NCBI RefSeq assembly: GCF_946223165.1
Contig: NZ_CAMIBP010000007.1
Coordinates: 1 to 64,000, forward strand
Source: an uncultured Corynebacterium sp.
GTDB taxonomy: Bacteria > Actinomycetota > Actinomycetes > Mycobacteriales > Mycobacteriaceae
DNA: 64,000 nt
Direction: 5' to 3'
Under the pieces are notes generated by a model. It did not search any database. It saw only the letters and a list, made by a program, of their open reading frames with translations, and was not told where the DNA came from. Below are positions 7,884 through 19,566 of the stretch, in pieces. How positions within the stretch are numbered: the first letter of the stretch is position 1; every line of letters begins with the position of its first letter. The translations under genes were made by a program, and so were the position numbers.

Positions 7884-9170
7884 CTAGTGAGGCCTCATAT
7901 CATTCACCGCGTCCAGAATCTGGGCCGCTACCACCTGCTTGCTGCCGCGAGCGACCGCCCGCACCGCCACGCCGTCCTGCTCCGGCGCGCCGTGAGTGAG
8001 CAACCATCCCTCATTCGTCGCCTCTCCAAACGTTTTGCCACGGCCCACCTCGTTGGCCATGAGCACATCACAGCCCTTGCGGAGGAACTTTTCCGTCGCA
8101 TAGTCGAGCGCCGAATGTGTCGCGTCGCCCGTCTCGGCTGCAAAGCCGACGATGACGGCGCCCTCCTTCATCTCACCCGCCGCGCGCTGGCCTACGAGCC
8201 CCTTGAGAATGTCCGGGTTTTCCACCAAGTGCACCGTGGACAGCGCATCATCGGCTTCCCCCTTCTTCAGCTTCGCATCAGCCGCTTCCGCCGGACGATA
8301 GTCCGCAACGGCCGCTGCCATGATAACGATATCGGCGTCGCGGGACTGCTCCCGCATGGCGGCCTCCATGTCCCGCGTCGAGGTGACCTTCACAACGTGG
8401 GCGCCGGACGGCGTGGGCAGCGCCTCGGTATTGCCGGCCACGAGGGTCACGTCGGCGCCCCGCTGCGCAGCGAGCTCCGCCAGCGCGAAGCCCTGCCGCC
8501 CCGAGGAGGAATTGCCAAGGTAGCGCACCGGATCGAGGTGCTCCTGCGTCCCGCCGGCAGAAATCACGACCTTGAGCCCCTCCCAGTCATGCTCAACGTG
8601 GTATCCCGCGAGAACCGTGCGCACGAGCTCGGCGATCTGCTCAGGCTCCGGCAGACGACCCGGGCCGGAGTCCTTGCCAGTGAGCCTTCCGTGGGCCGGC
8701 TCCATCACGACTATCCCCCGGCGACGCAGGGTGGCGACGTTGTCCACGGTGGCCGGGTTGTTCCACATCTCGGTGTGCATGGCAGGCACGACGATAACCG
8801 GACACGTGGCCACGAGAATGGTGGCGGTGAGGAGATCATTGGCACGGCCGGCGGCAATGCGGGCAATGACGTCGGCGGTAGCGGGCGCGACCACGACGGC
8901 ATCGGCATGCTGGCCCACGTTGACGTGCTGGACCTCGTCCACCTTGTCAAAGACGGTCGTGGAAACCGGATTGCCGGACAGCGCCTCGAACGTCGCGGCG
9001 CCGACGAATTCCAGCGCATTCGGGGTGGGCACGACGCGGACGTCGTCACCGTGTTCTTTGAGATCGCGCACCAGATGGCATGCCTTGTAGGCGGCGATGC
9101 CACCGGCGACACCAACGACGATGGAGCGGGACTGCGCGCTGCGGCGCGGAGATGAAGAGTGGTCAATCAC
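7884..9170 (-). CDS. coaBC: Bifunctional phosphopantothenoylcysteine decarboxylase/synthase
   Basis: Two consecutive steps of coenzyme A synthesis. The N-terminal flavin-dependent CoaC domain shows GVAGGIAAYKACHLV, the active-site region HVNVGQHADAVVVAPATADVIAR split around the catalytic His, and VPAMHTEMWNNPA. The C-terminal CoaB domain begins near residue 190 with VVISAGGTQEHLDPVRYLGN-type sequence and SSGRQGFALA, then AAAVADYRP. Total 428 residues, normal for a fused enzyme. The start is a GTG at 9170. It is separated from rpoZ by a hairpin, so it may have its own, possibly leaderless, transcript. Confidence 0.96.
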   Translation of the reverse strand: MIDHSSSPRRSAQSRSIVVGVAGGIAAYKACHLVRDLKEHGDDVRVVPTPNALEFVGAATFEALSGNPVSTTVFDKVDEVQHVNVGQHADAVVVAPATADVIARIAAGRANDLLTATILVATCPVIVVPAMHTEMWNNPATVDNVATLRRRGIVVMEPAHGRLTGKDSGPGRLPEPEQIAELVRTVLAGYHVEHDWEGLKVVISAGGTQEHLDPVRYLGNSSSGRQGFALAELAAQRGADVTLVAGNTEALPTPSGAHVVKVTSTRDMEAAMREQSRDADIVIMAAAVADYRPAEAADAKLKKGEADDALSTVHLVENPDILKGLVGQRAAGEMKEGAVIVGFAAETGDATHSALDYATEKFLRKGCDVLMANEVGRGKTFGEATNEGWLLTHGAPEQDGVAVRAVARGSKQVVAAQILDAVNDMRPH

Positions 9171-9189
9171 CCGCCCAATGTTACGCGAA

Positions 9190-9222
9190 AGGCCCGCCTC
9201 CCCATGGTGGGGCGACGGGCCT
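9190..9222 (-). terminator. Hairpin downstream of rpoZ
   Basis: AGGCCCG (9190-9196) pairs with CGGGCCT (9216-9222), with an inner CCCCA/TGGGG stem. It lies 29 bp after the rpoZ stop. On the minus strand only a short TTT follows, so termination is plausible but may be weak. Confidence 0.6.
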
Positions 9223-9250
9223 CAAACGTTAGTGCGCGCAAGCGCGCAGC

Positions 9251-9550
9251 TTACTTGCCTTCCTCGTGCTCGAGGAGGCCTGCGTTGATCTCGCGCAGAG
9301 CGATGGACAGCGGCTTCTCACCGGGCTCCGGAGTGACCAGAGGTCCGACGTACTCGAAGACGCCCTCTTCCTGCTCCTGGTAGTAGCTGTTGATCTGACG
9401 CGCGCGCTTGGCCGCGAAAATCACCAGTGCATACTTGGACGACACCTTGTCCAGCAGCTCATCGATCGGCGGGGCGGTAATGCCCGTGGGCGGATCGAAC
9501 ACCGGCTGGACCTTGGTCTCATTGTGTGCGGGGGAGGTCACGTTAGTCAC
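9251..9550 (-). CDS. rpoZ: RNA polymerase omega subunit
   Basis: Small subunit that assists folding and assembly of the beta' subunit. The product (about 99 residues) contains the omega core PPIDELLDKVSSKYALVIFAAKRARQIN at its centre (read in two halves) and the acidic C-terminus ending LLEHEEGK. I chose the GTG at 9550 because AAAGG sits 5 bases upstream; a GTG two codons earlier overlaps that ribosome-binding site. It lies downstream of gmk, the usual gmk-rpoZ-coaBC order in actinobacteria. Confidence 0.95.
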   Translation of the reverse strand: MTNVTSPAHNETKVQPVFDPPTGITAPPIDELLDKVSSKYALVIFAAKRARQINSYYQEQEEGVFEYVGPLVTPEPGEKPLSIALREINAGLLEHEEGK

Positions 9551-9640
9551 ATGCACCTTTGCATTCGTGGATGGTCAAAGAATTAGAGGTAACAGCGGGC
9601 GCAGCCCAGTGCGAAAAGAAGTACCGAGCGCGCCGCGCGG

Positions 9641-10219
9641 TTACGCGGACTGTCCTTGCAGGATAGCACCCAAGGCGGCGACGGTGTCATCGAGGTTCTC
9701 GTTGACGACCACTTCGTCGAACTCTTCTTGGGCAGCTAATTCCGTGCGGGCAGTCTGCAGCCTGCGTTCGATGACGTCGTCCGACTCCGTTCCGCGGCCC
9801 ACGAGGCGTTCCACCAGCACGTCCCACGACGGCGGAGCGAGGAACACCAAGTGTGCGTCGGGCAGAGACTGCTTGACGTTGCGCGCCCCAGCGAGATCGA
9901 CCTCGACGAGGACCGGGCGGCCGGACTGCATTGCCTCCAGCACCGGTCCCGACGGGGTGCCGGAGCGCTGCAGGCCACCGTGAATGTCGGCCCACTCCAG
10001 CATGTCGCCGGCATCAATATGCTGTTGGAATTCCTCCGGGGTAACGAAGAAATAGTCAACCCCGTTCTGCTCACCAGGACGGGGTTGCCGCGTCGTCATA
10101 GAGACGCTGAAGTAGAGATTCTCTACGTCAGTGCGCAGGCGCTGCACCACCGAGGACTTGCCAACGCCGGCCGGGCCCGCCAGAACGACGAGACGACCGG
10201 GAGTGGTTGCACCAGACAC
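9641..10219 (-). CDS. gmk: Guanylate kinase
   Basis: Converts GMP to GDP with ATP, feeding GTP and (p)ppGpp pools. The 192-residue protein has the P-loop LAGPAGVGKSSV at about 12-23, the GMP-binding SVSMTTRQPRPGE, and the lid region RLVGRGTESDD. The start is GTG at 10219, six bases after the mihF stop, with ATCCTC rather than a good ribosome-binding site before it, so translation is likely coupled to mihF. The mihF-gmk-rpoZ order is typical of actinobacteria. Confidence 0.97.
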   Translation of the reverse strand: MSGATTPGRLVVLAGPAGVGKSSVVQRLRTDVENLYFSVSMTTRQPRPGEQNGVDYFFVTPEEFQQHIDAGDMLEWADIHGGLQRSGTPSGPVLEAMQSGRPVLVEVDLAGARNVKQSLPDAHLVFLAPPSWDVLVERLVGRGTESDDVIERRLQTARTELAAQEEFDEVVVNENLDDTVAALGAILQGQSA

Positions 10220-10225
10220 GAGGAT

Positions 10226-10546
10226 TTACTTGTCGAAACCGAAGCGCTCGAGCAGAGCACGACGCTGACGGTCACCCAGGCCGCGGAGGCGGCGAGTCTC
10301 AGCGATCTCGAGGTCGCTCATGATCTCACGAGCCTTGACCTTGCCGACCTTCGGGAGAGCCTCAAGCAGGGCAACAACCTTGGTCTTGCCGATGATCTCA
10401 TCGGTCTCAGCCTTATCCAGGACCTCCTGCAGGTTGGTCTCGCCGCGCTTGAGCGCAGCCTTCAGCTCTGCACGAGCCTTGCGGGCCTCAGCAGCCTTTG
10501 CCAGGGCTTCCTTGCGCTGCTCGTCGGTCAACTTTGGAAGTGCCAC
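10226..10546 (-). CDS. mihF: Actinobacterial integration host factor (mIHF)
   Basis: Nucleoid-associated DNA-binding protein, 106 residues, related to the mycobacterial factor first described for phage L5 integration. Sequence MALPKLTDEQRKEAL leads into a charged helix, followed by the helix-two-turn-helix region LLEALPKVGKVKAREIMSDL and a basic C-terminus RRLRGLGDRQRRALLERF. It starts at GTG 10546, eight bases after GGAGG. It is first in the mihF-gmk-rpoZ group, with a long upstream gap likely to contain its promoter. Confidence 0.93.
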   Translation of the reverse strand: MALPKLTDEQRKEALAKAAEARKARAELKAALKRGETNLQEVLDKAETDEIIGKTKVVALLEALPKVGKVKAREIMSDLEIAETRRLRGLGDRQRRALLERFGFDK

Positions 10547-10955
10547 GTCGGTTTCCTCCGGGATTCATTAGGTTGGTTAATTCTTCGTGCATGCTATGCA
10601 TCACGTTTCGCCTGCGCGCAGGGCAAAATGCCCGCTGGCAAACGACTTCTAGCGATAGTAGCACTGCTTTGATTTAAACGGTGATGACACGGCTGTAATT
10701 TGCATTGCGTTTTGCCACGTCATCGCGTTGCATTTCATAAAGTACCAGCTTATCGGCCCGATCCTTAAATCAGGGCGAGATAGCATGCATATACGCAGGT
10801 CACAAGGCCGCATAGCGGTGTTCCTGCAGCCCAGAGACCTCGCATGGGATGACCTTAAGCGAGCTGCGCATCCAACGCATGTCTATCGCGAAAGGGCGGC
10901 AAGCTGTTACAACGCTTACCGCCCTACGGAACGCCATTACCGGCGTCAGGGACCT
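10547..10955. other. Intergenic region between mihF and pyrF
   Basis: About 410 bp with no convincing gene. Read on the minus strand it carries the pyrF-end hairpin (10893-10925) and, nearer mihF, a TACTAT box that could be the mihF -10 element without a good -35. The short open frame on the plus strand here has no ribosome-binding site and no recognisable protein features. Confidence 0.6.
10893..10925 (-). terminator. Hairpin downstream of the pyr operon
   Basis: AGGGCGGCAAGC (10893-10904) and GCTTACCGCCCT (10914-10925) form a 12-bp stem with one mismatch and a 9-base loop, 31 bp after the pyrF stop. Only TT follows on the minus strand, so efficiency is uncertain. Confidence 0.6.
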
Positions 10956-11838
10956 TTACTCAGTGCGCGCGCCGGAGTCTGAACTAGAGCCGACCCCCTC
11001 ATCCACACCAAACTCTTCGGCCAGAGCGCGGACCGCGTCGCGCAGCGCGGTGACCGTCGGGCCGGCCTTGAGGACTCCGCGCGAGACATTGGCGAAACCA
11101 AGCTCCGGCGCGGCCGCCATGATCTGCGCCACGTCCGCTGCCGATGCTCCCTGTGCACCCACGCCCGGCAGCAACACCGGACCGTGGAGGCCGTCGAGGA
11201 CGGGCGGGTGCGCGAGCGTGGCGCCGACGACGACGCCGACGTTGCCATACTCCCCCGCCGCGGCGTGCTGAGCGTTGAGCTGCCCGCACGCATCAACGAT
11301 GGACTGCGCGATGGTCTTTTCCTCCGGGGTTCCCGGGGCCTGCAGCGTCGATTGCAGGGCCACCGCCTCGGGGTTGGAGGTTGCGGCCAAGACGAACACG
11401 CCGCGGCCCGTCGCCTCGGCGAGGTCAAAGACCGGCTGCAGGGCGCCGACGCCCAGGTAGGGCGAGACGGTGACAGAATCCGCGCGCAGCGGGGAGGTCT
11501 CCCCCAGCCAGGCGTCGGCATATCCGGCCATGGTGCTACCGATGTCGCCGCGCTTGGCGTCCGCAATCGTCAGGGTGCCGGCCTCACGCAGCGCGGACAA
11601 CGCATCCTCCAGCACCGCGAGGCCGCGAGAGCCACAGCGCTCGAAGAACGCCACCTGCGGCTTCACCGCCGCCGCGGTATCGGCAAAGGCCTCCACGCAC
11701 GTCATGGTGAACGTGCGCAGGCCGTCGAGGTCGTCGCTCAGGCCCCAGGCCCGAAGCAGGCTTGCGTGCGGGTCGATGCCCACACACAAGCGCCCGCGCT
11801 CGCGCCCAGCGGCGACGAGGCGGTGTCCAAAGGTCGGA

Positions 11839-11855
<17 letters not shown>
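10956..11855 (-). CDS. pyrF: Orotidine 5'-phosphate decarboxylase
   Basis: Last step of UMP synthesis. The protein (299 residues) is the longer type-2 form found in actinobacteria. Key elements are GIDPHASLL near the start, VKPQVAFFERCG, the catalytic ADAKRGDIGSTM near residue 95, SPYLGVGAL and the phosphate-binding LPGVGAQGA. The start MAPSPNPTFGHRL (ATG 11855) overlaps the carB 3' end by 17 bp, so translation is coupled; an in-frame extension far into carB is a shadow frame. It closes the pyrR-pyrB-pyrC-carA-carB-pyrF operon. Confidence 0.97.
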
Positions 11856-15174
<3,319 letters not shown>

Positions 15175-15209
15175 TATCTAGATCTTTCCCTTTATTCTTC
15201 CTGGTCTGC

Positions 15210-16442
15210 TTACTTGTTGTCTGCGGTGTGCTGCTCGATGAGCTCGACGAACTGATCGAAGAGCGGATTGGCGTCGTGCGGGCCGGCGGCGGACTCCGGG
15301 TGGTACTGGACGGAGTATGCCAGTCCGGACTTGAGCGCCACGCCCTCGATGACGTGGTCGTTGAGGCAGGTATGCGTCACGACGGCTGGGCCGAAGTCGG
15401 TGTCGAACTCCTCGCCCGCCGGGTTCTCCAGGCCCGCGGGGCTGGCGAGCGCGAAGCCGTGGTTCTGCGCGGTGATGTCGATCTTGCCGGTGAGGTGGTT
15501 CTGGACCGGGACGTTGATGCCGCGGTGGCCGAACTTGAGCTTGTAGGTGTCCATGCCGAAGGCACGGCCGAGGATCTGGTTGCCGAAGCAGATGCCGAAG
15601 AACGGAAGCTTGGCCGCCAACACGTCGCGCACGACGGCCACCATGGCGTCGGCGGTGGCCGGATCGCCCGGGCCATTGGAGACGAAGACGCCGTCCGGGT
15701 TGTACTGCTTGATGTCCTCGAACGGGGTATTCGCCGGGACGACGATGGTCTCGATCCCGCGGGCGGCGAAGTTGGACGGGGTAGCGGTCTTGACACCCAT
15801 GTCGTAAGCCACGACGGTGTAGCGCTTCTCCCCCTCGGCCGGGACGGTGTACGGCTCCGTGGTGGAGACCTCCTCAGCGAGGTCGTAACCAGCCATCGAG
15901 TGCTGGGCCTTGACCTCGGCGAGCAGCTCCTCGACGGGACGCTCGGCATCCGCGCCGGAGAAAATACCGGCCGCGATGGAGCCGAAGTTCCGGAGGCGAC
16001 GCACAAGCGCGCGGGTGTCGAGGCCGCGAATGCCGACGATACCCTGGGCCTCCATCTCTTCCGGCAGCGAGCGAACCGCGCGCCAATTGGACACGCGATG
16101 GGTCAGATCGCGGATGACGAGGCCAGAAACCCAAATCTTGTCGCCGTGCGACTCGTTATCCTCGTCGTTCCAACCGGTATTACCAATCTGCGGAGCGGTG
16201 GCCACGACGATTTGGCGGTGGTACGACGGGTCCGTCATGGTCTCCTGGTAACCGGTCATGCCGGTGGTAAAGACGGCCTCGCCCAGCGTGGTGCCGGTAG
16301 CGCCGAAGCCGAAACCGCGGTACGTGGTGCCGTCCGCGAGGACCAGAATGGCCGGAACGTTCGAGCGAGAAGCGGAAGTCACAGGAGTAGAAGTCACTGC
16401 GGGATCTTTCTGTGTGTCGGCGGATGCGTTGTGCTGAGTCAT
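15210..16442 (-). CDS. carA: Carbamoyl-phosphate synthase small (glutaminase) subunit
   Basis: Hydrolyses glutamine and delivers ammonia to CarB. The 410-residue protein has the N-terminal CPSase small-chain domain (LADGTTYRGFGFGATG, FTTGMTGYQETMTDPSY) and a C-terminal class I glutamine amidotransferase domain with nucleophile Cys in FGICFGNQILG near 275 and the His/Glu pair in YHPESAAGPHDA near 385. A hydrophilic N-terminal stretch of about 28 residues is extra relative to E. coli. The ATG at 16442 overlaps the pyrC stop by one base (TAATG), indicating translational coupling. Confidence 0.98.
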   Translation of the reverse strand: MTQHNASADTQKDPAVTSTPVTSASRSNVPAILVLADGTTYRGFGFGATGTTLGEAVFTTGMTGYQETMTDPSYHRQIVVATAPQIGNTGWNDEDNESHGDKIWVSGLVIRDLTHRVSNWRAVRSLPEEMEAQGIVGIRGLDTRALVRRLRNFGSIAAGIFSGADAERPVEELLAEVKAQHSMAGYDLAEEVSTTEPYTVPAEGEKRYTVVAYDMGVKTATPSNFAARGIETIVVPANTPFEDIKQYNPDGVFVSNGPGDPATADAMVAVVRDVLAAKLPFFGICFGNQILGRAFGMDTYKLKFGHRGINVPVQNHLTGKIDITAQNHGFALASPAGLENPAGEEFDTDFGPAVVTHTCLNDHVIEGVALKSGLAYSVQYHPESAAGPHDANPLFDQFVELIEQHTADNK

Positions 16443-17803
16443 TAGGAGGCGTCCCCTTCGAGGTTAAACGTCACGCGTCCGCGCAGGAGCGTGTGCGTCA
16501 CCTGTGCCTGGAACTCCTCGCCAGCGTACGGATTGTTCTCGGACTTGGACGCCAAGTTGTCGTTGTCCGAGGTCCACGGGCGCTGCGGGTCCACGATGGT
16601 GAGGTTAGCGGGCTCGCCCACGGCGATGGGGCGACCATGATCCGGTAAGCGGGTGATCTCCGCCGGCCGCTCGGACATGACGCGGGCGACGAAGCGCCAA
16701 TCGGCCAGACCGGACTCGACAAAGATGCGGGCGATGATGGCCAGCGAGGACTCGAGGCCCAGCATGCCGGGCTTCGCGTTTTCGAACTCCACGCACTTGT
16801 CCTCGGAACCGTGCGGGGCGTGATCCGTGGCGACGACGTCGATGACGCCGTCGAGCAGCGCTTGCCGCAGCGCCAGTGTGTCGTGTTCCTCGCGCAGCGG
16901 CGGGTTGACGCGGAAGAGGCCGTCGTAGGTGGAGATCTTCTCGTCCGTGAGCAGCAGGTGATGCGGGGTGACCTCCGCGGTGAGCGGGATGTCCTGGCCC
17001 TTGGCCCACTTGAGCAGCTCCACGGTGCCCTCGGTGGAGGCGTGGCAGATGTGCATGCGGTTGCCGTAGTCGCGCGCCAGCAGGGCGTCGCGGGCCACGA
17101 TGGACTCCTCGGCCACGCGCGGCCAGCCGCGCAGGCCCAGGGTGGCGGCCACCTGGCCCTCGTGCGCGGCGGCGCCCTCGGTCATCCGGTGATCCTCGGC
17201 GTGTTGGGCGAGCAGGACGTCCTGACCCTTGGCGTACTCCAGCGCGCGGCGCATGATCTGCGGGTCCTGAACGCACTTGCCGTCGTCGGAGAACATGCGC
17301 ACCTTGGCATCGGAGCGGGCCATCATGCCGAACTCGGTCAGCGTCTTGCCCTCCAGGCCCTTCGTGATGGAGCCCACCGGGTGGACATCGCACAGCCCCA
17401 GCGCCTGGGCCTTGGCCCACACGGACTCAGCGATGATCGGCTGATCCGTCACCGGGGTGGTATTCGCCATGGTGAACACGGCGGTAAAACCGCCCTTGGC
17501 TGCGGCCCGAGAACCGGTCTCGATGGTCTCCGTATCTTCGCGGCCGGGCTCGCGGAGGTGGACGTGCATGTCCACCAGGCCTGGCAGCAGGACGTGGCCG
17601 CCGCCATCGATGGTGCGGTCGGCGGCATCGGCAGCCTCGGCGTCGGCGCCGAGCGCGGCAATAACGCCGTCCTTGATGAGCACCGAGGTGGGCTCGCCCT
17701 CACCGTAGGGCCGCACGTTGGTGATGAGCACGGTGCCGGCTTCGGGAGCGGACTGTGCCCCAACGGCCGGGTAGGTGACCGCGGAAGTGTCAGTAGAAGT
17801 CAT
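16442..17803 (-). CDS. pyrC: Dihydroorotase
   Basis: Zinc amidohydrolase cyclising carbamoyl aspartate to dihydroorotate. The 453-residue length and the metal-binding motif DMHVHLREPG near residue 78 indicate a class I (long) dihydroorotase. Further family signatures are the ICHASTEGTVELLKWA region (metal His), TAEVTPHHLLLTDE and ATDHAPHGSEDK (catalytic Asp). The first ~25 residues are variable. It sits 17 bp after pyrB and its TAA overlaps the carA ATG. Confidence 0.97.
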   Translation of the reverse strand: MTSTDTSAVTYPAVGAQSAPEAGTVLITNVRPYGEGEPTSVLIKDGVIAALGADAEAADAADRTIDGGGHVLLPGLVDMHVHLREPGREDTETIETGSRAAAKGGFTAVFTMANTTPVTDQPIIAESVWAKAQALGLCDVHPVGSITKGLEGKTLTEFGMMARSDAKVRMFSDDGKCVQDPQIMRRALEYAKGQDVLLAQHAEDHRMTEGAAAHEGQVAATLGLRGWPRVAEESIVARDALLARDYGNRMHICHASTEGTVELLKWAKGQDIPLTAEVTPHHLLLTDEKISTYDGLFRVNPPLREEHDTLALRQALLDGVIDVVATDHAPHGSEDKCVEFENAKPGMLGLESSLAIIARIFVESGLADWRFVARVMSERPAEITRLPDHGRPIAVGEPANLTIVDPQRPWTSDNDNLASKSENNPYAGEEFQAQVTHTLLRGRVTFNLEGDAS

Positions 17804-17820
17804 AAGGTGTAGTCCCTCTC

Positions 17821-18792
17821 CTAGAATCCGGCGTTTTCGCCGTTAGCCAACAACGTAAAGAGGACCGCCATGCGCACGTGCACGCCGTTGTGCACCTGCT
17901 GCAGCACGGCCGAGCGGTCCATGTCAGCGACCGCATAGTTGATTTCCATGCCGCGCAGCATGGGACCGGGGTGCATGACGATGGCGTCCTTCTTCATCGC
18001 CTTCTCGCGGGCCTTGGACATGCCGTACAGAGTGGCGTACTCGCGGTGCGATGGGAAGAAACCGCCGTTCATGCGCTCAGCCTGGACACGCAGCATCATG
18101 ATGACATCGGCGTCATCCACCTCGGAGTCGAAGTCATAGGACACACGCACCGGCCAGGTCTCGACTCCGTACGGCAGGAGCGTCGGCGGGGCGACGAGAG
18201 TGACGTCGGCGCCCAGCGTGGTGAGCACGTCGACGTTGGAGCGCACGACGCGGGAGTGCAGGCAATCGCCCACGATCTTGACCTTGAGTCCCTCGAACGA
18301 GGTGGCCCCGTCGGCGCCGGTGAGGTGCAGGCGCTGACGCATGGTGACGGCATCGAGCAGCGCCTGGGTGGGGTGCTGGTGCGCCCCGTCGCCCGCGTTG
18401 ATGACCGACGGGCCGGTTCCGTCCGGAGCGACCCAGCGGGCCAACTGTTCCGCTGCGCCGGAGGACGGGTGGCGGATGATGATGGCGTCCGTGCCAATGG
18501 CAGAGATGGTCAAGCCGGTGTCCTTGAGGGACTCGCCCTTCTTCACCGACGACGACGACGCGGAAATGTTGATGACGTCGGCGGACATCCACTTGCCAGC
18601 GGTCTCGAAAGAGGAGCGCGTGCGCGTGGAGTTCTCGTAGAACAGCGTGTACACAGTGCGTCCGCGGAGCGTGGGCAGCTTCTTGACCTCGCGCCCGTCG
18701 AGTGCCTCGCGGAAGCGGTCGGCCTCATCCATGAGTCCGACGATCTCGTCGCGGCTTAAGTCCGCAATATCGATGAGATGCTTCACTGTCAT
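17821..18792 (-). CDS. pyrB: Aspartate carbamoyltransferase catalytic subunit
   Basis: Condenses carbamoyl phosphate and aspartate. The 323-residue protein shows the carbamoyl-phosphate motif FYENSTRTRSSFE at about 53-65 and the HPTQALLDAVTM segment near 140 typical of the family, plus HPGPMLRGMEI near the C-terminus. No pyrI-like regulatory chain is present; control is more likely through PyrR, encoded 8 bp upstream. A ribosome-binding GGAGG lies just before the ATG at 18792. Confidence 0.98.
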   Translation of the reverse strand: MTVKHLIDIADLSRDEIVGLMDEADRFREALDGREVKKLPTLRGRTVYTLFYENSTRTRSSFETAGKWMSADVINISASSSSVKKGESLKDTGLTISAIGTDAIIIRHPSSGAAEQLARWVAPDGTGPSVINAGDGAHQHPTQALLDAVTMRQRLHLTGADGATSFEGLKVKIVGDCLHSRVVRSNVDVLTTLGADVTLVAPPTLLPYGVETWPVRVSYDFDSEVDDADVIMMLRVQAERMNGGFFPSHREYATLYGMSKAREKAMKKDAIVMHPGPMLRGMEINYAVADMDRSAVLQQVHNGVHVRMAVLFTLLANGENAGF

Positions 18793-18800
18793 TCCTCCCT

Positions 18801-19358
18801 TTAGCGGGTCAGGACGACGGCGTCGCGGCCGTCGATGTCGGAGATGAGCACGGTGACATCCTCGTCACGCGCGGTGGGGATGTTCTTGCCCACGTAGTCG
18901 GCCCGAATGGGAACTTCGCGGTGACCGCGGTCGACGAGGCAGGCCAGCTGAATGATGTCGGGGCGTCCGATATCTCGCAGGGCGTCGAGTGCCGCACGAA
19001 TGGTACGACCGGAGTACAGGACATCGTCGACGAGGACAACGATGGCGCCGTCGATGCCGCCGTTGGGAATCACCGTGGGGCTGAGCGCACGGTGGGGCTT
19101 GCCGCGCAGGTCGTCGCGGTAGAGGGTGATGTCAAGAGCGCCCGCGGGAACCTCCACCCCGGAGAACTCCGCGATCTTCTCGCTCAAGCGCTTGGCCAAG
19201 GGCACTCCGCCCGAGGGAATGCCGAGAAGCACGACGCGGGGTGCGTCCTGCGAATCCAGCGCAGTCTTTTCAATGATCTGGTGCGCGATGCGTGCAACAG
19301 TGCGCGCGACGTCATCCGGACTCAGGAGCTCCGTCGTCGTAGCGTTGTCTTCACTCAT
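18801..19358 (-). CDS. pyrR: PyrR: pyrimidine operon regulator / uracil phosphoribosyltransferase
   Basis: RNA-binding attenuation protein that also has uracil phosphoribosyltransferase activity. The 185-residue product has the PRPP-binding motif VVLVDDVLYSGRTIRAAL near 103-120 and the N-terminal family sequence VARTVARIAHQIIEK and GIPSGGVPLAKRL. It is the first gene of the pyrimidine operon. Its ribosome-binding site (GGAAGGAGG) follows immediately after a hairpin with a PyrR-type loop, so it probably controls its own translation and that of the coupled downstream genes. Confidence 0.97.
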   Translation of the reverse strand: MSEDNATTTELLSPDDVARTVARIAHQIIEKTALDSQDAPRVVLLGIPSGGVPLAKRLSEKIAEFSGVEVPAGALDITLYRDDLRGKPHRALSPTVIPNGGIDGAIVVLVDDVLYSGRTIRAALDALRDIGRPDIIQLACLVDRGHREVPIRADYVGKNIPTARDEDVTVLISDIDGRDAVVLTR

Positions 19359-19431
19359 CGTGACCTCCTTCCCCGCCTCACAGTGCGGTCTTTAAAGGAT
19401 GCCGATAGATACATGTGTGACCGGGACCGCA
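19359..19431 (-). promoter_or_regulatory. Candidate PyrR-responsive leader of the pyr operon
   Basis: On the minus strand the leader contains a small hairpin CCGC-ACTGTGAG-GCGG (19388-19373) whose loop region reads CTGTGAGG, matching the CNGNGAGG pattern of PyrR-binding loops. It sits directly before the GGAAGGAGG ribosome-binding site of pyrR. Upstream, TGCGGTC (19431-19425) is perfectly complementary to GACCGCA (19390-19384), which includes the 5' arm of that hairpin, so two mutually exclusive structures are possible. No T-run is present, favouring translational over transcriptional attenuation, as reported for mycobacterial pyr operons. Inference. Confidence 0.65.
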
Positions 19432-19566
19432 TCACGCGTGCCCCGGGGACGTTTCTACCCTAGCATCCCCACCCGAGTTACGGGGTGGCATCGGCGCTTG
19501 CAGCTGGTGGCCCCGCTGCTGGTAGGCTCAGCCGGGTACAACGACCAGTACGAAAGGCGGCAGCGC

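Noticed and set aside
10566..10581. TTAGGTTGGTTAATT resembling half of a DtxR box upstream of mihF
   Set aside because: The right half does not match the DtxR palindrome and mihF is not an iron gene.
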